Below, piece by piece: positions 1 to 9,417 of a stretch of DNA of 40,824 nucleotides (position 1 is the stretch's first letter; every line of letters begins with the position of its first letter). The stretch is from the NCBI GenBank assembly GCA_902984215.1, contig CADWAF010002588.1, positions 1 through 40,824 of the forward strand. The letters run 5' to 3'. Below the pieces are notes generated by a model, which was given only the letters and a program-made list of their open reading frames with translations, did not search any database and was not told the DNA's origin. The translations under genes were made by a program, and so were the position numbers. The DNA comes from Willaertia magna (Eukaryota > Heterolobosea > Eutetramitea > Acrasida > Naegleriidae).

Positions 1-769
1 TAGTATAGGCCACTACCTTTTCATCTACCTCTTCAACCAAAAACGTCATCTGCTCTTCATTACTTTTATTATTTCCAGCACTACCATCAACTTTACCAAC
101 AAATGGTAAAACAATCTTACTTCTCTTTTCACCATTCAGCTCTCTTTTCACATGATCAAAATACCTTTTCATTAATGGTTCTCTTTTTATTTCTTGTTTT
201 TCTTCTTCTTTCTTTATTCTTCTCATTTCCAATAGAATGTCAACATAATAATACATGTAAATAGTATGTAAAAATATTTGTCTTTCTTCTTTTGTTGGTA
301 ATTGAGCTATTAATCTTTGAAATTCTAAAAAATGTTTTACAAAATAATTTAAATTATCTTCAAAAAATTCTAACGTATTTTTTACAAAATTTGTAAAGTT
401 TGAAAGCGGTAAAACTCTCTTTCTTAATCTTTCTAAATAACTTTTACGTTGATTTAATAATTCTAATGATGTTAAATCTTTTTCTTCTCTATTATTTAAT
501 TGTTGTTGTTGTTCTTCTAAAGCTTCTTGTTGTTTCAAAAGTAAAGTTATAAATTCTTTGGTTGTAGTGTTATTGGAAGATGTGAAGGGAGATTTTTCAA
601 TCTTTTCTTGTTGAATTGTTTTTAAAAAATCATCTAGAAAAGGAGCCTTTCCAAAAAGTGAAAGTGGTTCCTCCTTTTCTTCGGAATTAATATTCTTTAT
701 ATTTCCTTTCTTTTTAATTTCTTCATTATTATTTACAATAGTTCTTTTCTTTAATCCTTTCTTCTTCAT
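1..769 (-). CDS. Unknown lysine/glutamate-rich protein, C-terminus cut by window edge
   Basis: An open frame of 256 codons runs leftward from the ATG at 769-767 and leaves the window without a stop. The first residues are basic (MKKKGLKKRT), followed by a glutamine/glutamate-rich coiled-coil stretch and helical blocks with clustered aromatics around a YMYYYVDIL segment. The later part (helix, then EPLMKRYFDHVKREL) loosely recalls the C1D/Sas10 type of helical RNA-processing domain, but I cannot support that beyond pattern similarity. An ATG five bases upstream (774) meets TGA after one codon. It is divergent from ARV1, with only 91 bases between the two start codons, so the two probably share a promoter. 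No stop interrupts the frame, so it is very likely real; the function is unknown. Confidence 0.7.
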   Translation of the reverse strand, partial: MKKKGLKKRTIVNNNEEIKKKGNIKNINSEEKEEPLSLFGKAPFLDDFLKTIQQEKIEKSPFTSSNNTTTKEFITLLLKQQEALEEQQQQLNNREEKDLTSLELLNQRKSYLERLRKRVLPLSNFTNFVKNTLEFFEDNLNYFVKHFLEFQRLIAQLPTKEERQIFLHTIYMYYYVDILLEMRRIKKEEEKQEIKREPLMKRYFDHVKRELNGEKRSKIVLPFVGKVDGSAGNNKSNEEQMTFLVEEVDEKVVAYT

Positions 770-860
770 TTCATTGTTCTTCTTATTTACCTTCTTATTC
801 TTTCCGATAGGCAAGCCTCGAATTAAATTTTTTTTTTAAAAAATATTTTAACACAAAGAA

Positions 861-1789
861 ATGCCGCCAATTTGCGTTCAATGTGGGCATCATCAGAAAG
901 AAACTTCTTTAGTTTCGGAACAGAAAGAGATTAGATTAAATCATTGTGAAAAGTGTGAAAAAATTATAGATCCATATTTAGAATATGAATTAATGATAAT
1001 TACATTAGATTTATTATTACAAAAAACAAAGGCTTATAGACATGTAATTTTTAATTTTTTAAATGGAAATTTATTTCAAAATAATAATAATTTATTACGT
1101 TTAGCTTTATTATCAATTTTATTAAAAACTTATTTAAAATTTATACTTTTAAATCAACATGATATTCAATGTTCAGCTTATGATTTAACTACAACGATTT
1201 CTAATACAGTTATACCTGAAGATAAATTAGTTGGTTTAGATTTTTTAGAAAATGCTTTTGTTTTTTATTTTACTTTTTGTATAATGACTTTAGATTTATT
1301 AGTTTTAATTATTGGTGTTTTATTTGGTTCTTTTTGTTTTACTTTATGTGAAAGGTACGTTTTTATTTTTGTTGTGTATTATTTATATTGTTGTTATATA
1401 GTTGGAAATTTAAATATTTAACAATTGGTGTTTTATTATCAACGTTTACTGAAATATTTAGAGCTCCTTTAATTATTTGGAAAAGTGAAATACAATTATC
1501 ACCATTAATTACATTTTCAATAACACTTTATCATTTTATTAGTGTAATATGTATATGTAGAGTAATTTTATATAAAGAAGAAGAAAATATTAAATTTTAT
1601 TATAATACACGTTTGTGGTGTATTTCATTTTTAATTACAGCTTTTAGTTTTATTGTAAAATGGTTAATTTGCAGTATAATTATTACAAAAACAATTTATT
1701 ATTTTTGTGGAATTGATTTACATTTATTTCAAGATCATACAATAACAGTTTTGTTACACTTTTTACAACATTTAGCTTTTTGGAAATAA
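861..1789 (+). CDS. ARV1: ARV1 homologue, ER lipid/sterol homeostasis membrane protein (two exons)
   Basis: Exons are 861-1354 and 1402-1789, joined by a 47-base GT-AG intron (donor GTACGT, acceptor ATATAG). The join gives AGT-TGG-AAA and keeps the frame, for 293 residues. The N-terminus carries the ARV1 homology domain: a zinc-binding C5-x2-C8 and C29-x2-C32 pair followed by the hallmark IDPYLEYELMIITLDLLL and a YRHVIFN segment. Several hydrophobic helices fill the rest. ARV1 proteins sit in the ER membrane and affect sterol distribution and GPI-anchor synthesis. The intron interrupts a transmembrane region, and the unspliced frame would stop at 1421. Family assignment rests on the two CxxC pairs in the right spacing plus the conserved block, and I consider it secure. 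Confidence 0.9.
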
Positions 1790-2253
1790 ATATTTTTATT
1801 TTTAACAATTAACACTTGTTATAATTTAAAAATAGTAATTAATCAACATTAATTTAAGTTAAAGCTAGTATAGTGCTAAATTTACTGTTTTTGGGAAAGT
1901 AAGGATCATTAATGATCATAAATCTTTTAATGTAACTTTTAGAGTTATAAAGTTATAAAAAGAACGCTAATGCTTACTAAATTCTCCAAAAAATATAATT
2001 TATTAAAATATATAAATTTACAAATAAGGATATTTCTTCATTCTAAAAATAAATTATATTATACTTAGTAAACGAACATATTCCATAGTTTTCTTACTTA
2101 ATTATACTTAGACAAAAGGAATTTCATCATAGAACAGAAAAAACTTTAAATTGCAATATCTTTTTATTACAGCAATAAAATCAAAAAAAAATTATCCAAA
2201 CAACAACAATTGTAAAGAATTGTAAAAGTAAAAAGAATATAAGATAAAACAAA
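1790..2253. other. Intergenic, AT-rich, no gene seen
   Basis: This 464-base spacer between ARV1 and the DOMON gene has no convincing reading frame. It contains a perfect 14-base palindrome, GATCATTAATGATC, at 1904-1917. It presumably holds the ARV1 3' end and the promoter of the next gene. Confidence 0.5.
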
Positions 2254-3294
2254 ATGAAAAGTTATTTTCAAAGAAAGTCAAGATCAATTGTTCAGTTATG
2301 TATTGCTGTTGCCTTACTATTAATTTGTGGCTATGCTCTTGGTCAAACCACTGAATCTCCTCCCTTGTCAAGGAAATATGAAAAATCGCAGGCTTTGTCA
2401 GCTGATTACAATATCTATTGGAATATTGATCCTCAAAAGAATGAATTACAAATGGCATTATCAGTTAGAACTTTAGGTTGGATTGGTTTTGGTTTTAGTT
2501 CTTTTTCAACAAATGGTTCGCCTGCACCTCAAATTGCTATGATTAATGCTGATGTGATATTTGGTTGGGTTGCAAATAATCAAACATTTATTTTTGATGG
2601 TTATACATCATCATACGCCACACCATCTTTAGATACAACATTGGGTGGAACAAATAGTGTTACTTTAGTTAAGGGAGAAGAATGGAATGGTAGAACTATT
2701 TTAGAATTTAATCGTCCACTTACCACTGGTGATAGATATGATGTTGCTATTGAGGTAAATAAAACAGCAAATGTAATTTATGCATTTGGAACAGCTGATG
2801 GTCAAACTAATGGACAAATTGATAGCCATGGTAATAATAGAGGTGTTGCAAGTATTGTAAACTTTTTTGAAGGAAAACCTGAAACAAAGTTTGGAAATGA
2901 TACAATTGTAGGTAATAATGGAACTGTTATAGACAACTCAACTGTTATCAATAATGGTACCGTTCCAGGAGGTATCCCAACTAACAATAATAGCACTAAT
3001 AATAATGGAACTGTTATTGGTGGAGGAAAACAAAATAATCAAACAGAACCAATTCCAAATCCAAATCCTAATAATGGAACTGTTCCAGGTAATACAACCA
3101 TTCCAGTTGTTACAAATCCAGGGTATAATGTTACAATTCCTTTGAATTCAACTACAATCGGTAATAATACTCAAACTCCAGCAGCTTCAAAAGCTAAGAA
3201 TGAACAAAATGGTGCAACTGTTATTAATTGTAGTTGTAGATTTATTGTTGGTTTACCTTTCGTTATATTAGGTTGTGTATTCTTATTGTTTTAA
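2254..3294 (+). CDS. Secreted/GPI-type DOMON domain glycoprotein
   Basis: This encodes 346 residues. An N-terminal signal peptide (about residues 1-30, hydrophobic core LCIAVALLLICGYALG) is followed at about 45-205 by a DOMON fold. Diagnostic elements are the LGWIGFGFS motif, the NADVIFGWV strand, the ILEFNRPLTTGD strand and a final VIYAFGTADGQ strand. DOMON domains bind heme or sugar and occur in extracellular redox proteins. After it comes a low-complexity tail of about 90 residues in which N-N-G-T-V units recur, giving many N-glycosylation sequons. The last residues are a short hydrophobic segment ending at the stop, the shape of a GPI-anchor signal or a single tail anchor. No cytochrome b561 domain follows, so partners are unknown. 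The start is the only ATG before the signal peptide. Confidence 0.85.
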   Translation: MKSYFQRKSRSIVQLCIAVALLLICGYALGQTTESPPLSRKYEKSQALSADYNIYWNIDPQKNELQMALSVRTLGWIGFGFSSFSTNGSPAPQIAMINADVIFGWVANNQTFIFDGYTSSYATPSLDTTLGGTNSVTLVKGEEWNGRTILEFNRPLTTGDRYDVAIEVNKTANVIYAFGTADGQTNGQIDSHGNNRGVASIVNFFEGKPETKFGNDTIVGNNGTVIDNSTVINNGTVPGGIPTNNNSTNNNGTVIGGGKQNNQTEPIPNPNPNNGTVPGNTTIPVVTNPGYNVTIPLNSTTIGNNTQTPAASKAKNEQNGATVINCSCRFIVGLPFVILGCVFLLF

Positions 3295-3411
3295 TTTTGA
3301 GAGTTAAATTTTTGTAAATATTTTGTGGTTATATCAATTTTGTAATATTTAAAGTATATTTTATAATCCAAAAATAGAATTTAAAATAAATAAAAAATTA
3401 TTTAAAAAAAA

Positions 3412-3990
3412 ATGCTAAAACTCAACTTAATTCATAAAGGCTTTCTTTTCCGAAAGGAAAGTGTGAAATTATTTTCTCCACTAAATATTGTTAAATATTA
3501 TAATTCATGTATATTCAATAGAAATAATAATGATGACGATTTTGAAGAAGAACATCCAGTATTTGATGGACATATCCCGAAAGAGAAATTAATTTACACA
3601 TTTTCTAGAAGTTCTGGTCCTGGAGGACAAAATGTAAATAAAGTTAATACAAAGGCTGATATTAGATTACATATTGATTCAGCTGATTGGTTACCTGATA
3701 TTGTAAAAGAAAGATTAAAAGAATTAAAAGCAAATAAAATTAATAAAGATGGAGAATTAATAATTCAAGCTTCAACTCATAGAACTCAAGAACAAAATAT
3801 AAAAGAAGCAATACAGAGATTGAAAGAATATATAGAAGAAGCTTATGAAATTCCAGATGATTGGAAACCAAGAGAAGGAAGAACTGAAAAGGGAGATGCT
3901 GTAAGGCTAAAGGAAAAAAAGAAACAATCTGACAAAAAACAAAGAAGACAAGAAGGAAAGAGAATAAAAGACGTAAACGATTACTATTGA
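3412..3990 (+). CDS. ICT1: ICT1/ArfB-type peptidyl-tRNA hydrolase, probably mitochondrial
   Basis: This encodes 192 residues. The catalytic GGQ motif is at residues 71-73 inside SGPGGQNVNKVNTKADIRL, the signature of class I release-factor domains without codon-recognition domains. The family frees peptides from stalled ribosomes; ICT1 (mL62) is also a mitoribosome component. After the GGQ domain comes the lysine/arginine-rich tail (RLKEKKKQSDKKQRRQEG) that ArfB/ICT1 proteins insert into the ribosomal mRNA channel. The N-terminus (MLKLNLIHKGFLFRKESVK) is basic and hydrophobic and lacks acidic residues until about 41, as a mitochondrial presequence would. Length fits the family. The start ATG follows a run of A, as elsewhere in this window. 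Confidence 0.9.
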   Translation: MLKLNLIHKGFLFRKESVKLFSPLNIVKYYNSCIFNRNNNDDDFEEEHPVFDGHIPKEKLIYTFSRSSGPGGQNVNKVNTKADIRLHIDSADWLPDIVKERLKELKANKINKDGELIIQASTHRTQEQNIKEAIQRLKEYIEEAYEIPDDWKPREGRTEKGDAVRLKEKKKQSDKKQRRQEGKRIKDVNDYY

Positions 3991-4044
3991 TAACACAAGT
4001 ATACAGAAAAAGCACAAAAATATAGGACATAGCTATACACTCGA

Positions 4045-4117
4045 GCCTCCCTAGCTCAGTCGGTAGAGCGTTGGGCTTTTAACCCAACGGTCGTGGGTTC
4101 GAGCCCCACGGAAGGCG
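4045..4117 (+). tRNA. tRNA-Lys (anticodon UUU)
   Basis: A 73-base cloverleaf without intron or encoded CCA. The acceptor arms are GCCTCCC (4045-4051) and GGAAGGC (4110-4116), with one C-A mismatch at pair 5-68. The D arm is GCTC/GAGC. The anticodon stem TTGGG/CCCAA encloses loop CTTTTAA with anticodon TTT at 4078-4080. The T arm GTGGG/CCCAC encloses TTCGAGC. The internal A box (TAGCTCAGTCGG) and B box (GGTTCGAGCCC) are canonical for RNA polymerase III. Confidence 0.97.
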
Positions 4118-4125
4118 TTCCAAAA

Positions 4126-4130
4126 TTTTT
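4126..4130 (+). terminator. Pol III terminator T-run for tRNA-Lys
   Basis: Five T residues lie nine bases after the mature 3' end; a six-T run follows near 4152 as a backup. This is the usual RNA polymerase III stop signal. Confidence 0.55.
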
Positions 4131-4134
4131 ACCT

Positions 4135-4925
4135 ATTTGAGTGCGGTGTGGGATTTTTTCTGTTACTTTATTATTTATAAAAGTTTTATATTATAAATAT
4201 ATAATATAAACAATTTAATTTTTTGTTTTTAAAAATTTTGTAGTTATTTTATTTTTTTAAAAATATAAATTATAAAAAATAATATTTATTATTTTTAATT
4301 TATTTAAAAATTATATTTATTAATTTAATAATATTTGTTTAATTTTTTTATTGTTAAATATTTTAAATTTTAAATATTATTTAAATTTTATTTATGATAA
4401 TAAATATTTATTAAATATAATTATAATTAAAAATTAATTAATTAATATTATTTTTTTAATATTAAATTGAAATAATTTATAAATTATTAATTAATTTATT
4501 TTAATTTCAATAAATTAATATTAAAATTTCTTTATTATTTAAAAATAATTGATTTTTAAAATTATTATTAATAAATTTTTATATTATTTTTGTTAAATAT
4601 TTTAAAAATCATTATGTTTTTATTAATAAATAATAATTTTTTAAAAATAATTATCATAAGAGAAATAAATAATTTATTTATTTATTTTTGTTTTATATAA
4701 TAAATAAATTATTATAAATAATTTTATAATGTTATTTAATATAAATTAATAAATAAATACATTAAAAATGAATATTATAAAAATAATATAATATTTTATA
4801 AAATATATTACACTCTGTTTAGTTAATTAAATATATAATATATTATTTGATTAATGTTGAAATATGTTGGGTTAGAAAAAAATATTAAAATAAATTAAAA
4901 AAAACATCAAACAAACAAATTTTTT
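4135..4925. other. Extremely AT-rich, gene-free block
   Basis: About 790 bases almost devoid of G and C, far more AT-rich than other spacers here. It is made of interleaved short words (TTAAT, ATTTATT, TAATAAAT) and imperfect inverted repeats, for example TTGAAAT near 4467 facing ATTTCAA near 4505, and an ATAAATAATTTATTTAT segment near 4666. I see no reading frame. It could be a replication origin, a matrix-attachment site or neutral decay next to a tRNA gene; the sequence does not decide. Confidence 0.6.
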
Positions 4926-4964
4926 AAATTGTAATTTTTGAGGGTGAATTTATGGCGCCAAAAA

Positions 4965-5519
4965 ATGTCGTTAAACTACTTATCAAATGTTGAGTTTTTG
5001 ATTTCTCATACCATGGAGTATGAATACGCTAACCACATAACTTTGTCAAACTCTCTCCCCGTAAACAACACACAAAATACAAATCTAAATAATACACAAC
5101 AACTAAACACTTCACACAGAATAAATAGAAGACAAAACAATAAAAGTGATGATATGACAATATTGGATTTTCTGGAACAACAACACGTCACAAAATTATT
5201 ATCTATACGAATGGAAGGAAAGGAAGATCCCTTGTTTAAAGAATTTGAAAGTTTACGCCACCGCTCTACACAAGCAGCAACCTCTTCACTAAATAGAGTA
5301 AACAATAATAATTATTATATGGAGGACAGTGATGAAATAAATGAACCAGAAGATGAAGACACCAACCTATCTCCTCTTCCTAATTTCGATTTAAATAGAG
5401 GTATCATGGAAAGTGGAGAAGAAGGAGAAGTTTTAGATTTTGACTCTTTTCCTGAAGAAGAACCAAATGATGATATTTCTCAAAGCAATACCGTCAGTAA
5501 TCTTACATTTCTTTCATAA
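4965..5519 (+). CDS. Unknown acidic-tailed protein
   Basis: Reading from ATG 4965 gives about 184 residues; ATG 5013 (MEYEYANH) is an alternative start. The N-terminal third is rich in N and T. The middle has a helical block (ILDFLEQQHVTKLLSIRMEG), and the C-terminal third is strongly acidic (EINEPEDEDTN, SGEEGEVLDFDSFPEEEP). I recognise no family. A GGCGCCAAA element touches the start codon, and a 13-residue upstream reading frame (ATG 4952, stop ending 4993) overlaps it, so translation may be damped or may begin at 5013. The frame is long and uninterrupted, hence probably real. An acidic tail of this type is seen in nuclear regulators, but no function is claimed. Confidence 0.55.
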   Translation: MSLNYLSNVEFLISHTMEYEYANHITLSNSLPVNNTQNTNLNNTQQLNTSHRINRRQNNKSDDMTILDFLEQQHVTKLLSIRMEGKEDPLFKEFESLRHRSTQAATSSLNRVNNNNYYMEDSDEINEPEDEDTNLSPLPNFDLNRGIMESGEEGEVLDFDSFPEEEPNDDISQSNTVSNLTFLS

Positions 5520-5593
5520 CAACAATTCAATAAACCTCTGTAGGTACCTGCCCACCCTCACATTAAATTAAAGGGTTCCAATAATTCTTGTTG

Positions 5594-5603
5594 AGCCAAT
5601 CAG
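5594..5603 (+). promoter_or_regulatory. CCAAT box (NF-Y type) upstream of MFS gene
   Basis: AGCCAATCAG matches the NF-Y consensus RRCCAATSR and lies about 75 bases before the MFS start codon. The match is seen directly; that it works in this organism is inference. Confidence 0.35.
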
Positions 5604-5676
5604 GACTTTTGAACTATCAGATTCAAAGCGAAAACGCTTTTCATCTCCGTAAAACGCGAAAAATTGTGAAAAAATA

Positions 5677-7604
5677 ATGAGCGAAAACTCTTCCCTATTT
5701 TCAAACAATAATGCTAAAACTCAGGGTTCCAATCATCAAGGTAAATTAGTAGGTTATGGTACTGCCGATCAGCAAGATAATCAGTATAAACACGAAGAGA
5801 CTAATGATGATGAAAAAGAAATAGACCAAGCTGTTGTTAGTATAAACGAGAATGAGAAAGTGGAAAAGAAATCCTTTTGGGATAGGTTTGAAATACCAAT
5901 TAAATCATTAGCTTTTGTAGTGGGATGTTTAGTTATGATTGCTTCTGGTACTCACTATGCCTTCTCCTCTATTAGTCCTTCTATTAAAAAGTAAGCAATT
6001 AATAATTGTTATCTTTTTTTGAAATATATCTAATTAACATTTAAAAAAGACAATTAGGATACACCCAAATTGAAGTAAACACCATCGGAACGATGGCAAA
6101 CTTAGGAACATACTTTGGATTGCCTATCTCTTTAGTGAATGACTTTGCCGGAAGTAGAATATGCGCTATTGTTTCTGGTGTCATGTTTTTCACAGGTTAT
6201 TTTCTTTTTCTTTTATTACTTAATGGTGTTATGCCAAACCATTATATTGTGGCAGGTTTGTTCTTTTTGTTGATGGGTCAAGGTAGTGCTGGTGGGTTTT
6301 TATCTTCAATGTCAACTAATTTGAAGAATATCTCAGAGAAATATAGAGGTGTTGTTGTAGGTGTTTTAGCTTCAAGTTTTGGTATTAGTAGTGCAATCTT
6401 TTCAGCTCTTTTCACTTATGTTTTTGATCACGAATTGACTTCTTATGTTTTATTTACAAGTATTTCAGGAGGTATAATTATTGGAGTATTTGGAGCACTA
6501 TTTCTTACAACTTTTACTAAAAAGACACCACCAAAACCTGTTGACACAAAAGTTGAAACAAATCAAGAGGATGAACAAAATATTGTGAAAACAGAAGATG
6601 GTCTTAATCCAGCCGAAAGTAAAGATTCCTTAGTTAATAATGAGGCACAAGTTGAAGAAGATTCTTATTTAATTCATGAAGGTAAAAAGAAACCTTCATT
6701 TATTCAACGAATTATTAACCTTTTCAAAGTTGACGATTCAAATCCTAATGAAGTTCCAGTTTACAATCCATTTACAATGCTTTTAACTTTAGATTTTTAT
6801 TTAATATTTACAATCTTCGCAATAGGAGCAGGATGTGGTTTAATTGTTATTAATAATCTTGGTTCAATTGTCATTGCATATGGTGGAGTTAACGGTCAAC
6901 AAAGTTTGATGGTTATTTTAGTATCTGTGTTGTAAGTATTTAATTTTTGAATTACAAAATTTTAACAACCTTTATTAGCAACTGCCTTGGTAGAATTTTG
7001 TTTGGTGTTTTGAGTGACATATTCAAGAATCCTAAATACCATTTAACTAGAGTTACATTCTTATGTATTGCAATGATTTTGATGTGTATTTCTCAATATT
7101 TATTTGCTTTTATGCCTTTAAATGGTTTATATCCATTGTGTGTACTTATGGGAATAGCTTATGGTGGTATTTTTGGTATGTTTTTATTTATTTATTGAAC
7201 TAACTTTACAAAACTTTAACAATTTTACATTTTAAGCTATGTCTCCTTCATTTGTTAGTGAAAGATTTTCTGCAAAATATTTTGGTATGAATCTTTCAAT
7301 TGTAAATTTATCAGCAGCTGTTGGAAGTTATGCTATGGCAACTGGTTTAGCTGGTTCTCTTTATCAACATGAAATTATTGAACCTAGAGTAACAACATGT
7401 CGTGGAAGAGATTGTTTTGAAACTACATTCTTTATTTCAACAGGTATTTGTTGTTTTGGAATTATTTTATGTTTAATTTTAATGCACAGATCAAGGTAAG
7501 TATTTTAATTTTACTTTTTTTATTCACTTATCTTTCTTAATTAAAATAGATGGATTTATTGGCTTCAATATAGAAAGAATTTAGCTGCTAAGAAACTTCA
7601 ATAA
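5677..7604 (+). CDS. MFS transporter, Nodulin-like/monocarboxylate-type (five exons)
   Basis: I assemble exons 5677-5990, 6050-6931, 6979-7175, 7237-7495 and 7550-7604. All introns are GT-AG, 47-61 bases long, with donors GTAAGC, GTAAGT, GTATGT and GTAAGT. The joined product is 568 residues. The first acceptor is the AG at 6048-6049; the AG at 6056-6057 would put a TGA in frame. The join then reads SIKKQLGYTQIEVNTIG, the conserved second-helix entry of nodulin-like MFS proteins. Exon 3 opens with the cytoplasmic NCLGRILFGVLSD loop. About 12 membrane helices are split 6+6 by an acidic/basic cytoplasmic loop (roughly residues 260-330). The cytosolic N-terminus of about 70 residues is polar. The substrate cannot be read from sequence; relatives carry organic acids, iron or nitrate. 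Confidence 0.85.
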
Positions 7605-7652
7605 TTTTTTACAATGAATGATTGTAATTTTACAATATAACAATTTATTATT

Positions 7653-8222
7653 TTATACACCAATGAATAGAATTTCTAACCCTTCTTTTAATTCTTCACA
7701 AGAAATAATTTGATTTGTTGTTTTGAAATGCTTATCTTCATGTTGTTTCTTGCCAATGATAAAGTTGCCTTTCTCTTCAATTTGTAATTTAGTCAACAAC
7801 TCTTTCTCCGAATTATTTTCATCGTTACTTTCTATGTTGCTTGCCTGCAGTAACGTAAACTTTAAGTGAGTATGAGATTGATTAGGGTGTTCCTTGATAT
7901 GATGAAGAATTTGATAATCACCACTTGCAATTACCTTAAAATCGTTTAATAGTAATTTATTAGTAACAATTCCAAGTAGTTTTTCTTCTTTCTTGGGTAA
8001 TTTTGCTTTTGGAAAATTTAATACAATTGGCCTATCACTTTTATCGTCCTGTAACGAAACACTTAAACCCAATCTGTTATGTGAGAACTGATAAAGAAAC
8101 GTGATTTTGCCTCCTTCGTGATGTTGGTACTTCTCTTCCTTACTAGCACAAGTAGACTTTTGTCTCCTTACATTTATGCAAGTATTCAATGGTTTTTTAA
8201 CAGTTGCAATGAACTTTTTCAT
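7653..8222 (-). CDS. Unknown protein, probable mitochondrial presequence
   Basis: This encodes 189 residues. The first 25 (MKKFIATVKKPLNTCINVRRQK) are basic, hydroxylated and free of acids, a typical mitochondrial targeting peptide. The rest alternates short strands and polar turns (ITFLYQFSHNRLGLSVSL, KGNFIIGKK) and I do not recognise a domain. It is divergent from the gene at 8408 with a 185-base shared promoter region, and convergent with the MFS gene, whose stop is 48 bases beyond its own. Confidence 0.6.
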   Translation of the reverse strand: MKKFIATVKKPLNTCINVRRQKSTCASKEEKYQHHEGGKITFLYQFSHNRLGLSVSLQDDKSDRPIVLNFPKAKLPKKEEKLLGIVTNKLLLNDFKVIASGDYQILHHIKEHPNQSHTHLKFTLLQASNIESNDENNSEKELLTKLQIEEKGNFIIGKKQHEDKHFKTTNQIISCEELKEGLEILFIGV

Positions 8223-8407
8223 GCTGTGTTTATTTTTTTGAAAGAGCGTATTTGTATTGAATATTATGCTACTACTACGTTTGAACTAGATGACCATAAT
8301 TGACCACGGGTGAAATTTCAGATAGAAATTGTTTTTTGCCGCTTTCACAATGATTGGAGACACAGCAAGTGGACCATAAATAAAATAAGCAAAAAAACGA
8401 AAACATT

Positions 8408-9235
8408 ATGAAAAACAAAGCCTCTAACGAATTTAAATTTATTGACGAAACTCACAAGACGGTGGATAAAACGAAGGGACACAAGATACAAAAGAAACGA
8501 GAAGAAAGATTTATGCATGATGAGTTTGGCCACAGATTACATTTAATTAATGTTGAAAAGAGATTATTAGAGAAAAGTAAAGACTTTGAACAAAATTACT
8601 TTGTAATTAATGTAGATAATAACAACAACTCCAGTAACAACAATAAGAACAGCAGTCCCACAGTTAGTGAGGACAATGCGCATTATATGCATGCAGGCGA
8701 AAGTATCTCAGACACTGTGACTAATACCCTTCATGTCAACACATGTAAAGCAAACACTTACACAAAGTTACCACATGAAAGCATGGATATCTCTAACTGC
8801 GCATTTACTGACAACACTGTTAATCCTAGCCCAATTTCATTTAATATCGATAATTACGTACATCCCACACATTCATACAATTCCTCATGTAAACAAACAT
8901 CACTTAATAGTCCGCCTTCTGTTGTTGACAACAATGCTGTTGATTTTGAAGGCATTTACCGACAATATATAAGGCAAGATAACGATTTCAGTTTCTTGAA
9001 CAACCCAAATAATTTTCACCTGCAAAATCCTAATCTTATTATCACTCAAACTTCTGCTCATACAGATGACAATAATTGTCAAAGAATAGTAATTTCTCAA
9101 GCAAATAACACGGTAAATACATTACCAAACGTTTCAGTGGAGGCAGCAAATAATAACAGTTCAATTGAAAATTACGTTTCCAATTTATCAAAAGAGCAAA
9201 TAATTCAATTAATTTTAATGCTAAGGCGACAATGA
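8408..9235 (+). CDS. Unknown asparagine-rich low-complexity protein
   Basis: This encodes 275 residues. A basic N-terminal segment (about residues 1-62, with KTKGHKIQKKREERFMHDEFGHRLHLINVEKR split by short turns) is the only part with a conserved look. It is followed by about 190 residues rich in N, S, T and H without a predicted fold, and a short hydrophobic end (EQIIQLILMLRRQ). No family recognised. The gene is uninterrupted and has its own 185-base divergent promoter region, so I take it as real. Confidence 0.55.
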   Translation: MKNKASNEFKFIDETHKTVDKTKGHKIQKKREERFMHDEFGHRLHLINVEKRLLEKSKDFEQNYFVINVDNNNNSSNNNKNSSPTVSEDNAHYMHAGESISDTVTNTLHVNTCKANTYTKLPHESMDISNCAFTDNTVNPSPISFNIDNYVHPTHSYNSSCKQTSLNSPPSVVDNNAVDFEGIYRQYIRQDNDFSFLNNPNNFHLQNPNLIITQTSAHTDDNNCQRIVISQANNTVNTLPNVSVEAANNNSSIENYVSNLSKEQIIQLILMLRRQ

Positions 9236-9298
9236 AAATTACAACCTTGCTATTCATTTCTCATTGTATGAGAGGTTTAAAATGAATTCTCTTTTTTG

Positions 9299-9306
9299 TT
9301 CCCGCC
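9299..9306 (+). promoter_or_regulatory. E2F-like element upstream of SMC6
   Basis: TTCCCGCC within GTTCCCGCCCAAAA matches the E2F core (TTSSCGC). A second, weaker TTTTTGCGC lies near 9341. Both lie 70-120 bases before the SMC6 start, where a cell-cycle-regulated gene would be expected to carry such sites. Function here is inferred. Confidence 0.35.
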
Positions 9307-9417
9307 CAAAATAAAAAATTTTGGTGCAAATTTTTTTGCGCTTTTATTTGAAATGCAAAATGAAAAAAATAACATTCTCTCAAAATCTGGAACCGTTATC
9401 AAAATTATTTTAAAAAA

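Noticed and set aside
2192..2458. 88-codon frame antisense to the DOMON gene start
   Set aside because: Overlaps the signal peptide and DOMON start on the other strand; no recognisable character.
6056..6057. AG at 6056-6057 as acceptor of MFS intron 1
   Set aside because: Puts TGA in frame after five codons; AG at 6048-6049 restores the conserved SIKKQLGYTQ text.
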